Positions 8,512 through 16,288 of a stretch of DNA of 64,000 bases are shown here, in pieces (the first letter of the stretch is position 1; each line of letters begins with the position of its first letter). The notes below the pieces were generated by a model, which was given only the letters and a program-made list of their open reading frames with translations, ran no database searches and was not told the DNA's origin. The translations under genes were made by a program, and so were the position numbers. This stretch comes from Paraburkholderia sejongensis (GTDB lineage Bacteria > Pseudomonadota > Gammaproteobacteria > Burkholderiales > Burkholderiaceae). Location of the stretch: contig NZ_JAJITD010000004.1 of assembly GCF_020880815.1 (NCBI RefSeq), positions 310,001 to 374,000 on the forward strand, written 5' to 3'.

Positions 8512-8617
8512 GGTTGAGTGTAGGGTTCCGCGACGGCTGGGAAGGCCCATAATGAACTGATTTTTATGGGCTTTTTCGTCGCCGTGCCGGCTGGAATGTA
8601 GGGTTCGATGTAGGGTT
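8508..8617. repeat. Interspersed TGTAGGGTT repeats
   Basis: TGTAGGGTT at 8519-8527, 8597-8605 and 8609-8617, plus GTAGGGTT at 8508-8515 covering the ggt stop codon, and a decayed copy (TGTAGAG) at 8621. Spacing is 11-12 bp within the two pairs, with the ggt terminator between the pairs. Confidence 0.75.
8545..8576 (+). terminator. Rho-independent terminator of ggt
   Basis: GCCCATAA (8545-8552) pairs with TTATGGGC (8564-8571), followed by TTTTT 8572-8576. It lies 33 bp after the ggt stop, between the TGTAGGGTT repeats. Confidence 0.75.
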
Positions 8618-8649
8618 GACTGTAGAGTCGTAAACCGGCCCCACGCCCC

Positions 8650-8670
8650 GCTGGCCGCAACGCGGCCAGC
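8650..8670 (-). terminator. Hairpin after the HtrA-like gene
   Basis: Perfect 9-bp stem GCTGGCCGC / GCGGCCAGC with a 3-nt loop, 9 bp beyond the stop of the minus-strand protease gene. No T run, so only a possible terminator. Confidence 0.45.
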
Positions 8671-8678
8671 CTTGCCGA

Positions 8679-9728
8679 TCACCCCGCCTGCTCCACCGGC
8701 GTCACCGTCAGTTCGACCCGCTGCGCGCCGCGCAGCACCGTCACATTCACCGGCCTGTCGATCCGCGAAGCGTCCAACGTGCGTTGCAGGCTATCCACAT
8801 CGTGCACCGGCTGCGCGTCGATCGCGACGATCGTGTCGTCGGTGCGCAGGCCGCCAAGCGCGGCCGGGCTGCCCTTGACCAGCTCCATCACATGCACGCC
8901 GCTCGTCGCGCTCAGACCGAAATAGCGCTGCACGCGCCGCGATAGCGGCGTGGTGGTGCCGGCCACGCCGATATACGCGCGCCGCACCCGGCCATGCGCA
9001 AAGATCTGCATGATCACCCACTTCGCGGTATCGATCGCGGTCGCGAAGCAGATCGCCTGCGCGCCGGGGATGATCGCGGTATTCACGCCGATCACCTGAC
9101 CCGCCGAATTGATCAGCGGCCCGCCGGAATTGCCCGGATTGAGCGCCGCGTCGGTCTGGATCACGTCGTAGATCATTCGACCCGAGTTCGAGCGCAGCGA
9201 ACGGCCGAGCGCCGAAATCACACCGGTCGTCACCGTCTGTTGCAGACCGAGCGGATTGCCGACCGCAATCGCGATCTGCCCGACCCGCAGCTTCGACGAA
9301 TCGCCCAGCTCGACATGCGGCAGTGGTTCCGGCGAACCGATCCGCAGTACCGCCAGATCGCTGCCGGGGTCGTCGCCGACCAGATCGGCGTCGAACTTCG
9401 TGCCGTCGGCGAGCGTCACCTGGATATGCGTCGCGCCATGCACGACATGACTATTGGTCAGCAGATAGCCGTCGGGCGTGAATAGAAAACCCGAACCGCT
9501 GCCGCCGCGCGCGCCGCGGCCTTGCGCGGAAGGCTCGCCGGGCAGCCGGCGTTCGACCGCGATAAACGCGACCGCCTGCTGCACGCGTTCCAGCGCGCCG
9601 ATTACGGTGCGCGAGTACGCATCGAGCAGCGCGTCGTCGTCGGGGTTGAGTAGGGCGGTGGATTGGGGCCTTGGGGCGTCGGAGGCGGCGCTCGTCAGGT
9701 CATCGATGAAGCGTGGGCGGCTTCCCAT
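8679..9728 (-). CDS. HtrA/DegP-like serine protease with one PDZ domain, cytosolic
   Basis: 349 aa. Chymotrypsin-fold protease domain with the complete triad: H94 (TNSHVV), D124 (GSDLAVLRI), S201 (NPGNSGGPL). One PDZ domain follows from about residue 255 to 345 (GVHVMELVKGSPAALGGLR, then DTIVAIDAQPV). Unlike DegP, DegS or MucD it has no signal peptide or membrane anchor: the first 50 residues are polar, so it should stay in the cytosol. Single gene, convergent with ggt and divergent from the VOC gene. An unseen upstream start with a signal is unlikely, as none is in frame nearby. Confidence 0.85.
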   Translation of the reverse strand: MGSRPRFIDDLTSAASDAPRPQSTALLNPDDDALLDAYSRTVIGALERVQQAVAFIAVERRLPGEPSAQGRGARGGSGSGFLFTPDGYLLTNSHVVHGATHIQVTLADGTKFDADLVGDDPGSDLAVLRIGSPEPLPHVELGDSSKLRVGQIAIAVGNPLGLQQTVTTGVISALGRSLRSNSGRMIYDVIQTDAALNPGNSGGPLINSAGQVIGVNTAIIPGAQAICFATAIDTAKWVIMQIFAHGRVRRAYIGVAGTTTPLSRRVQRYFGLSATSGVHVMELVKGSPAALGGLRTDDTIVAIDAQPVHDVDSLQRTLDASRIDRPVNVTVLRGAQRVELTVTPVEQAG

Positions 9729-9843
9729 TGCGATGCTCCGGATAAACGGGTTGCGAAATGCGGGGCGCCGCGCGGCTTTTCAAGGGTACCCTTACGCTCA
9801 TGCCAACCACCCGCCGCCTGTCACGCGCCACGGAGACCCCGCT

Positions 9844-10242
9844 ATGTCCGCAGCCGCCTTTTCAGCGTCACCCTCCACGCCAACCGAACCGCGTATCGAA
9901 TCGCTCAGCGCGATCACCCTCGCGACCGCCGATATGCAGCGCGCGGTGCCGTTCTATCTGGCGCTCGGCTTTCCGCTCAAGTTCGGCGGTCCGCGGGAAG
10001 CATTCACGTCGTTCGAATTCGGCGGCTCGTATCTGAACCTGATCGCCGATCCCCGCGCGCCGGTCAACTGGTGGGGCCGCGTGATTATCTATGTTTCGGA
10101 TGTCGATGCGATCTATCGCACGGCGCTCGCGGCCGGATTGCAGCCGTCGTTTGCGCCGGCGGACGCCCCGTGGGGCGAGCGCTATTTCCATATCACCGAT
10201 CCCGATGGCCACGAACTGAGCTTTGCGCGACCGCTGCGTTAG
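9844..10242 (+). CDS. VOC (glyoxalase/bleomycin-resistance) family protein
   Basis: 132 aa, a single VOC unit of two beta-alpha-beta-beta-beta modules: IESLSAITLATADMQRAVPF at the start and FHITDPDGHELSFARPL at the end, the latter with the usual metal-site Glu. The first metal-site His of classical glyoxalases is not obvious (AITL instead of a His-containing strand), so catalytic activity is uncertain. Start at ATG 9844 after a 115-bp gap from the divergent protease. Substrate unknown. Confidence 0.75.
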   Translation: MSAAAFSASPSTPTEPRIESLSAITLATADMQRAVPFYLALGFPLKFGGPREAFTSFEFGGSYLNLIADPRAPVNWWGRVIIYVSDVDAIYRTALAAGLQPSFAPADAPWGERYFHITDPDGHELSFARPLR

Positions 10243-10459
10243 CGTTGAAAGACGCGGTAACCGACGCGAAGCTTCGGGCAGACGCGGGCTGAACCAGCCG
10301 CCGGCGGCGGCTTCGCGCGCAAAACTCGCTATCATGAAGATCGCCCCAGGCGCGCCGGTTGCGGTAATACGCGTGACACCTCGCGCTTCGACAATCGAAC
10401 GCGCCCGCGTCGCGCTTGCCGCCGCGCGCCATTCCATTCCTGTTGCGAGGAGAGCCGCA

Positions 10460-11386
10460 ATGAAAGAGCCGGACCCGAGATCGGAAGCCGAACTGATGGC
10501 GGAGCGGCAGCGCCGTTTCGAGGAAGACCTGATCGATGCCTACGACGAAGAACTCGAAATGGAAGTCGACGATCGGATCCTCGACGGTCCTGACGGCTTT
10601 ACCGCCGAGTATCGCGAGTCGCGCAAGCACTATTTCCGCGAACTGTTCCGGCTGCAGGGCGAACTGGTCAAGCTGCAGGACTGGATCGTCCACACCGGTC
10701 ATCGGCTGGTGGTGATTTTCGAGGGCCGCGATGCGGCCGGTAAAGGCGGCGCGATCAAGCGCATCACGCAGCGGCTCAATCCGCGCGTATGCCGCGTCGC
10801 CGCGCTGCCCGCGCCGAACAATCGCGAGCGCACGCAATGGTATTTCCAGCGTTACGTTTCGCATTTGCCGGCCGGCGGCGAAATGGTGCTGTTCGATCGC
10901 AGCTGGTATAACCGCGCGGGTGTCGAGCGCGTAATGAACTTCTGCACCGACGACGAGTACGAAGAGTTCTTCCGCTCGGTGCCCGAGTTCGAAAAGATGC
11001 TGGTGCGCAGCGGCGTGCAGATTCTCAAGTACTGGTTTTCGATTACCGACGAAGAGCAGGAAATCCGCTTCCAGAACCGGATTCACGATCCGCTCAAGCA
11101 GTGGAAACTGAGCCCGATGGATCTGGAAAGCCGGCGTCGCTGGGAAGCCTATACGCAGGCAAAAGAGGTGATGCTGCAGCGCTCGCATATTCCGGAGGCG
11201 CCCTGGTGGGTCGTGCAGGCGGTCGACAAGAAACGCGCGCGTCTGAACTGCATTCATCATCTGCTTAGCCAGGTGCCGTATCACGAGATCGAGCATCCGC
11301 AGATCGAATTGCCGTCGCGTGTTTATCACGAGGACTATAGCCGTCAGCCGGTGCCGCAGGCGATGATCGTGCCCGAAACATATTGA
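10460..11386 (+). CDS. ppk2: Polyphosphate kinase 2
   Basis: 308 aa, cytosolic. PPK2 moves phosphate between polyphosphate and nucleoside di-/monophosphates. Walker A GRDAAGKGG at 89-97, the conserved ERTQWYFQRYV at 123-133, Walker B DRSWYNRAGVE from 146, and the lid region with PPK2-type Arg/Lys residues. Size fits the one-domain class. I chose ATG 10460 because GCGAGGAGA lies 7-14 bases before it; an in-frame ATG at 10334 has no such site. Convergent with the phosphate transporter gene and sharing a two-way terminator with it, and close to a CHAD gene, so part of a phosphate/polyphosphate neighbourhood. Confidence 0.9.
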   Translation: MKEPDPRSEAELMAERQRRFEEDLIDAYDEELEMEVDDRILDGPDGFTAEYRESRKHYFRELFRLQGELVKLQDWIVHTGHRLVVIFEGRDAAGKGGAIKRITQRLNPRVCRVAALPAPNNRERTQWYFQRYVSHLPAGGEMVLFDRSWYNRAGVERVMNFCTDDEYEEFFRSVPEFEKMLVRSGVQILKYWFSITDEEQEIRFQNRIHDPLKQWKLSPMDLESRRRWEAYTQAKEVMLQRSHIPEAPWWVVQAVDKKRARLNCIHHLLSQVPYHEIEHPQIELPSRVYHEDYSRQPVPQAMIVPETY

Positions 11387-11417
11387 TAGCGAGCCGCGCG
11401 TCGCGCGGCGGCCCAAT

Positions 11418-11453
11418 AAAAAAGCGCGGTACTTTATGTACCGCGCTTTTTTT
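11418..11453. terminator. Bidirectional terminator between ppk2 and pit
   Basis: AAAGCGCGGTAC (11421-11432) pairs with GTACCGCGCTTT (11438-11449) around a 5-nt loop. A run of A precedes and a run of T follows, so both converging genes can end here. Confidence 0.9.
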
Positions 11454-11479
11454 GTCCTTGAAGCTACGCTTGTCCGCGC

Positions 11480-13066
11480 TTAGAACACCGTGCGAAATAA
11501 CCAGTACAGGCCGGCCGCGAGCCCGATCGACGCGGGCAACGTCAGCACCCAGGCCAGCAGCAGACTGCGCACCGTGCCCCATTGCAGACCCGAACCGTTG
11601 GCGGCCATCGTGCCGGCCACGCCGGACGACAGCACATGGGTCGTCGATACCGGCAGGCCATACACATCGGCGGCGCCGATCGTAACCATCGCGACGACTT
11701 CGGCGGCGGCGCCTTGCCCATAGGTCAGATGCTGCTTGCCGATCTTCTCGCCGACCGTTACGACGATGCGCTTCCAGCCGACCATCGTGCCGAGCCCCAG
11801 CGCGATCGCCACCGCGACTTTGACCCACGTCGGAATAAATTTGGTGGCGCCGTCGATCTGCTTTCTGAAGTTGCCGATGACCTTGGCGTCCTCGGCTGAG
11901 AACTGCGGCTGATTGGCCTTTTGCATCAAACGAATCGCCTCGGATGTCACATACATGTTGTTGCGCACGTTATCGACGACGCTCTGCGGCACCGCGGCCA
12001 TCGAACCATACGAGCCGACCTGCTGGCCGATCTGCGCGGTCAATTGCTGCAAGGCCGGCAGCGTGGCGGGCGTCAGCTGCCGGGTGCGCACGAATTGCTC
12101 GACATCGGCACGCGGGTTCGCCGAAGGCGCCGCGCCCTGGGTGTGGCGGGCGAGCATCGCCGACGTCTGCTGCGCGACGGCGATGAAGTTCTGCGTCTGC
12201 TCGGTTGTGACCGCCTTGTTCAGCGCATACGCGGTGGGCACCGTGCCGATCAGGATCAGCATGATCAGGCCCATGCCTTTCTGGCCGTCGTTCGAACCGT
12301 GCGCGAACGACACGCCGGTGCAGGTCAGAATCAGCAAACAGCGAATCCAGAACGGCGGCGGCTCTTTGCCTTGCGGCTCGGCATAGAGCGCCGGCACCCG
12401 CACCAGCGCTTTGAGAATCAGCAGCAACAGACCGGCGAGCAGAAAGCCGATCAGCGGCGAGAACAGCAGCGACTTGCCGACGCCGAGTGCCTGATTCCAG
12501 TCGACCCCGCTCGTGCCGTTTGCGCCATGCAGCATCTGGTTCATCAGACCGACGCCGATGATCGAGCCGATCAGCGTATGCGAACTCGACGACGGCAGGC
12601 CGAAATACCAGGTGCCGAGATTCCAGATAATCGCGGCGATCAGCAGTGCGAACACCATCGCGAAGCCGGCGCTGCTGCCGACCTGCAGAATCAGTTCGAC
12701 CGGCAGCAGTTGCAGGATGCCGAATGCAACCGCGCCGCTCGAAGTGAGCACGCCGAGAAAATTCCACGCACCCGACCACACGACCGCGAGATTGGGCGTT
12801 AGCGAATGGGTATAGATCACGGTGGCCACCGCGTTGGCCGTATCGTGAAAGCCATTGACGAACTCGAAGCCGAGTGCGATTAGCAGCGCAACGCCCAACA
12901 GCAGATACGGCAATACCGAGCTTTCGCGCACGGACTGTAAATCGTCGAGGAGATGGACCGCGCAATATACGATGCCGCCCGCCAGCAGGGCCAGAAAAAT
13001 AAACAGTCCGAAGTTACGCCCTTTGCCGCTAGCGGCGCCGGGTTGCGGATACGAAAGTTCCGGCAT
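11480..13066 (-). CDS. pit: Low-affinity inorganic phosphate transporter, Pit family
   Basis: 528 aa integral membrane protein that carries metal-phosphate with protons (PiT family). Both inverted PiT signatures are present: GFEFVNGFHDTANAVATVIY near residue 65 and SFAHGSNDGQKGMG near 255. About ten membrane segments with a long soluble loop (about residues 290-400). Start ATG at 13066 with GAGG 8 nt upstream. The usual partner, a PhoU-like DUF47 gene, is absent; instead it lies between ppk2 (convergent) and a CHAD gene (divergent). A Pho-box-like sequence is 62-79 bp upstream. Confidence 0.9.
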   Translation of the reverse strand: MPELSYPQPGAASGKGRNFGLFIFLALLAGGIVYCAVHLLDDLQSVRESSVLPYLLLGVALLIALGFEFVNGFHDTANAVATVIYTHSLTPNLAVVWSGAWNFLGVLTSSGAVAFGILQLLPVELILQVGSSAGFAMVFALLIAAIIWNLGTWYFGLPSSSSHTLIGSIIGVGLMNQMLHGANGTSGVDWNQALGVGKSLLFSPLIGFLLAGLLLLILKALVRVPALYAEPQGKEPPPFWIRCLLILTCTGVSFAHGSNDGQKGMGLIMLILIGTVPTAYALNKAVTTEQTQNFIAVAQQTSAMLARHTQGAAPSANPRADVEQFVRTRQLTPATLPALQQLTAQIGQQVGSYGSMAAVPQSVVDNVRNNMYVTSEAIRLMQKANQPQFSAEDAKVIGNFRKQIDGATKFIPTWVKVAVAIALGLGTMVGWKRIVVTVGEKIGKQHLTYGQGAAAEVVAMVTIGAADVYGLPVSTTHVLSSGVAGTMAANGSGLQWGTVRSLLLAWVLTLPASIGLAAGLYWLFRTVF

Positions 13067-13127
13067 GGCATAAGCCTCAAAAGGTTGTCGCGGACTCCCG
13101 ATGCTGCTGGCGTGATGTGTCGCAATG

Positions 13128-13145
13128 ATGACAATTGCATGACGG
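13128..13145 (-). promoter_or_regulatory. Candidate Pho box upstream of pit
   Basis: On the minus strand the 18 bases read CCGTCATGCAATTGTCAT, two GTCAT half-sites 11 bp apart, as in the PhoB consensus CTGTCAT-N4-CTGTCAT; about 13 of 18 positions agree. I could not find a convincing -10 at the expected distance, so direction of control (activation or repression of pit) is open. Confidence 0.45.
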
Positions 13146-13295
13146 CGCCGCAGCGCCGCCAGAACGGGTGCGGCACGGGGCTTGCGCCGCTTGTCGCAGG
13201 GATGAATCGAACCTCCGCTGGGCGGGTCGGAAAAATTCAGAAATCCGAACTACAACAGTGAAAAAACTACACCGGGAAAGGCTATGAAACAAACG

Positions 13296-13327
13296 GCGAA
13301 TACGTTGTGCCCCCTACGAGTATTCGC
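13296..13327. repeat. Inverted repeat between pit and the CHAD gene
   Basis: GCGAATAC (13296-13303) and GTATTCGC (13320-13327) are perfect inverse copies with a 16-nt spacer. The 384-bp gap 13067-13450 otherwise holds only the Pho-box candidate; the repeat is nearer to the CHAD gene and could be its operator. Confidence 0.55.
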
Positions 13328-13450
13328 TTGAATCTGCTTGAATTGGGTTGCTGCGCTGCGTGCGCTGGGAACGCGCCGATGCGCATGCGAATCCCCCGCG
13401 TGCACCGTTTTTGCTACGCTGAACTTATCGTCATCTGTCGAGGAGCGTCG

Positions 13451-14308
13451 ATGAAGTCTGACAGCGAAAGTACTCTGCAGCCCACTCCCGAAGCCTCCGC
13501 GCAACAGGCTTTCGGCGCCTATGCGGGGCCGCTGATCGGCGAGACGATCGCGCTGGCCGATGCGGTCCATGACGATCCGTCGCCCGAAGCGCTGCACAAA
13601 CTGCGCGTCTCGTTGCGGCGCGTGCGTTCCTTGTGGTGGGCATTCGCGCCGCTGCTGGACAAGGGCGAAAACGCCCGGCAACGCGCGGTCTACCAGTTTC
13701 TGGCGACGGCGGCCGGCAAGACCCGCGACTGGGACATCCTGATCGAACTGCTGAAAGATCAACCGGGCGGCGCCAAGGATCTGTTGCCGAAGCTGCAGCA
13801 GGCGCGCGGCGAAACGCTCGCGGTCAGCCGCGACACGCTGCTCAATGCCGACGTCAAGCATCTGCTGCGCGACGCGTTCACGACCACGACCGCGCAGCTG
13901 AATACCGCGCATATGCCGCGCATTGCACTGCACAAGTTCGCCGCCAAACGCGTGAACGCATCGGAGCGCACGCTAAAAAAACGCATCAAGCGCGCGCGGC
14001 GCGCGAAGCGTTCCGACTATGCGGCTTTTCACGAAGTCAGAAAGGCAGGCAAAAAATTGCGCTATCTGTTCGAGTTTTTCGGGCCGCAATTGCAGGGCGG
14101 CCATAAGCGCATGCTGAAGCGTCTGAAACGACTGCAAAAGCGCTTCGGGATGCTGAACGACACCGTCGCCAGCGCGACGCTATTGCGCGACAACGCCGCG
14201 TTAGTAAGCGCCAGCGGGAGCGGCAGCGGCGAGATAGACGCCGCGCTGGACTGGCTGAACAGGGAGCGCAAACGCCGTCTGCGCGCGGCGGCAAAATTGC
14301 TCGACTGA
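13451..14308 (+). CDS. CHAD domain protein
   Basis: 285 aa, almost entirely helical and strongly basic. The conserved His-containing helices are visible: EALHKLRVSLRRVRSLWWAF near residue 45, a second FHEVRKAGKKLRYLFEFF near 195, both with the HxxRxxxxRxR-type pattern that gives the domain its name (conserved histidine alpha-helical domain). CHAD proteins bind polyphosphate and are often linked to polyphosphate granules. ATG 13451 has GAGG upstream (AGGAGCGTCG). Divergent from pit and near ppk2, which suits a polyphosphate role. No CYTH phosphatase domain is attached. Confidence 0.85.
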   Translation: MKSDSESTLQPTPEASAQQAFGAYAGPLIGETIALADAVHDDPSPEALHKLRVSLRRVRSLWWAFAPLLDKGENARQRAVYQFLATAAGKTRDWDILIELLKDQPGGAKDLLPKLQQARGETLAVSRDTLLNADVKHLLRDAFTTTTAQLNTAHMPRIALHKFAAKRVNASERTLKKRIKRARRAKRSDYAAFHEVRKAGKKLRYLFEFFGPQLQGGHKRMLKRLKRLQKRFGMLNDTVASATLLRDNAALVSASGSGSGEIDAALDWLNRERKRRLRAAAKLLD

Positions 14309-14337
14309 GTCTGCTCGTCGGGGTCTACGCGACTTCC

Positions 14338-15495
14338 TCACGCGCGTCGCCCGCTGCGGGGCGCGAAGCCGCGTAACGTCACCGCGCCCTGGGTCGCGTC
14401 GCGCAGCCAGGGCGCCGCCTGGTTGGCCGTCGCGTCGTTTGCCGCGGCCGGCAGGCCGACCGGAAAGCCGCGCCGTTGCCATGCATCGAGTCCGCCGCGC
14501 AGCGCCCGAATCCGCGTATAGCCGTTGCCGCGCATCCGTTGCGACACTTCGGCCGCGGTCGTGTGGTCCGGACAAATGCAGTAGATCACCACGTCATGCG
14601 CGCGCAGTGCGCCGTCGAGTTGCTCGGGACTATGGGGATCGAGCGCGAGCGCGCCGGGGAAATAGCGCTGCAGTTCGACGAGCGGTGCGCCGGGGCGCGT
14701 ATCGAGCACACGCGACGGCGCGATGCGGCCGATCGGGCCGAAGCGTCCCCAGCGACCCGCGACGGGGACGGCGGCCGGCCGCGTGGCTGGCGGCGCGGAT
14801 TCGTCCGGCGTGGCCGGCCACGACCCGCGCTGCGGCGCGGGCGCCGGCGCGCCCAACATCGGCGCGCTGCGCCGCGCGGCGGCCATCGCCAGCAGACGCC
14901 GCTGGCGATGGCGTAGATACAGCCGGTAACCCAGATAGAGGAGCGCCACGCCGACCAGCATGTCGGCCAGCGTGCCGCCGCGCGCGACCACAAATTCGCG
15001 CAGCATACGCAGTTCGCGTTCGATCGCGGCGCCGCCGAGCAACCAGACGCTCGCCCACGCGAGCACGCTGGCGAACTCCCACAGCGCGTAGAGACGGACA
15101 TCGACGGCAGTCGTGCCCATCAGCGGCGGCGTGATCAGCCCGAGCCCGGGCACGAACTTCGAGACCGACACGAGCGGCACGCCATAGCGTTCGAATAGCG
15201 AGCGCGCGAGGTCGAGCTTCGCATCGACGGCCGGCGACAGGCGGCCGAGCCATGCCAGCAGCGTGCGTCCATACAGACGCCCGGCGGCGAACCACGTGCC
15301 GTCGCCGATCAGCGCGCCGAGCATCGCCGCGCCGAGGATCGGCCAGAACGACAGCGTGCCGGCGGCGATCGCCGAGCCGGCGAACAGCAGCACCGGCACG
15401 GCCGGAATCGGCAAGCCGAGGCGCGTCAGCAGAACGTTCGCAAAGACGATCGCGCTGCCCCAGCTGGCAACCGCCGACGTCGGAAACTCGAGCAA
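14338..15495 (-). CDS. DedA family membrane protein fused to a rhodanese domain
   Basis: 385 aa. Residues 1-200 are a DedA/VTT domain with the GLPIPAVPVLLFAG and FVPGLGLITPPLMG motifs and four to five hydrophobic segments; DedA proteins act in lipid (undecaprenyl-phosphate or phospholipid) translocation. After a Pro/Ala-rich linker, residues 265-350 form a rhodanese domain: VIYCICPDHTTAAEVS carries two cysteines in the place of the catalytic loop, and GGLDAWQRRGFPV is the typical end. The last 30 residues match nothing. Downstream of folE on the same strand, separated by 105 bp holding a 12-bp tandem repeat. Confidence 0.85.
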   Translation of the reverse strand: MLEFPTSAVASWGSAIVFANVLLTRLGLPIPAVPVLLFAGSAIAAGTLSFWPILGAAMLGALIGDGTWFAAGRLYGRTLLAWLGRLSPAVDAKLDLARSLFERYGVPLVSVSKFVPGLGLITPPLMGTTAVDVRLYALWEFASVLAWASVWLLGGAAIERELRMLREFVVARGGTLADMLVGVALLYLGYRLYLRHRQRRLLAMAAARRSAPMLGAPAPAPQRGSWPATPDESAPPATRPAAVPVAGRWGRFGPIGRIAPSRVLDTRPGAPLVELQRYFPGALALDPHSPEQLDGALRAHDVVIYCICPDHTTAAEVSQRMRGNGYTRIRALRGGLDAWQRRGFPVGLPAAANDATANQAAPWLRDATQGAVTLRGFAPRSGRRA

Positions 15496-15514
15496 TTGAG
15501 GCGCTCCTGTTGCT

Positions 15515-15574
15515 GCGGTTGAAGCGGCGGTTGAAGTGGCGGTTGAAGTGGCGGTTGAAGTGGCGGTTGAAGCG
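15515..15574. repeat. Five 12-bp tandem repeats
   Basis: Unit GCGGTTGAAGTG, five head-to-tail copies, the outer two ending CG in place of TG. It fills much of the 105-bp gap between folE and the DedA-rhodanese gene, in the 5' leader of the latter. A second 5 x 12-bp array with a different unit lies at 37741-37800. Confidence 0.95.
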
Positions 15575-15600
15575 GCGTCGAGCCGGCGGTCCGACGCCGT

Positions 15601-16239
15601 TCAGGTATTGGGCACCGCCATCACGCCGGGACTGCCGACGATCGACAGAAACTCGCGCCGCGTCGACGGATCGGTGCGGAAGGTGCCGATCATGCGCGAG
15701 GTGACCATCGTCACGCCGGCCTTGTGCACGCCGCGCGTGGACATGCACTGGTGCGCGGCTTCGAGAATCACGCCGACGCCCGCCGGTTGCAGCACGTCGT
15801 TCAGTGTATCGGCGATCTGCACTGTCATCTTTTCCTGGATCTGCAGCCGCTTCGCGAACGCATCGACCAGCCGCGCGAGTTTCGAGATGCCGACCACCCG
15901 GTGATTCGGCAGATACGCGACGTGCGCTCGGCCGATGATCGGCACCATATGGTGTTCGCAATAGCTTTCGAAGCGGATGTCCTTCAGCACGATCATTTCG
16001 TCGTAGCCGTCCACTTCGGAGAAGGTGCGCGTGAGGATCTCGCGTGGGTCGGTCTGGTAGCCCGCGAAGAACTCCTCGTACGCGCGCACGACACGCGCCG
16101 GCGTATCGAGCAGGCCTTCGCGCTTCGGGTCGTCGCCGGCCCAGCGCAACAGCACGCGCACGGCCGCCTCGGCTTCATCGCGGCTCGGACGTTCGACGGC
16201 CGCTGCGGGTTTGGTTTTCTTTGCCTTGCTGCTGGTCAT
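15601..16239 (-). CDS. folE: GTP cyclohydrolase I
   Basis: 212 aa, cytosolic decamer in the family; converts GTP to 7,8-dihydroneopterin triphosphate, first step of tetrahydrofolate/pterin synthesis. The zinc ligands are all there: C94 and H97 in [10 protein letters not shown] and C165 in [20 protein letters not shown] and GRAHVAYLP are standard. Start ATG 16239 has AAGGAG 7 nt before it; longer in-frame extension upstream lacks family similarity. The first 17 residues are Lys/Ala-rich and probably disordered. The LysR gene begins the same-strand series upstream. Confidence 0.93.
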   Translation of the reverse strand: MTSSKAKKTKPAAAVERPSRDEAEAAVRVLLRWAGDDPKREGLLDTPARVVRAYEEFFAGYQTDPREILTRTFSEVDGYDEMIVLKDIRFESYCEHHMVPIIGRAHVAYLPNHRVVGISKLARLVDAFAKRLQIQEKMTVQIADTLNDVLQPAGVGVILEAAHQCMSTRGVHKAGVTMVTSRMIGTFRTDPSTRREFLSIVGSPGVMAVPNT

Positions 16240-16288
16240 GCGTCGCTCCTTCTGGATCGCGCGCCGACGCGGCGGGTTGCGCGCGGGG

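Noticed and set aside
13250..13933. Minus-strand ORF of 227 codons overlapping the CHAD gene
   Set aside because: No motif and Arg/Gln-rich; conflicts with the well-supported CHAD protein.
15515..15574. CRISPR array
   Set aside because: The 12-bp units join directly without spacers, and no cas gene is near; the same holds for 37741-37800.
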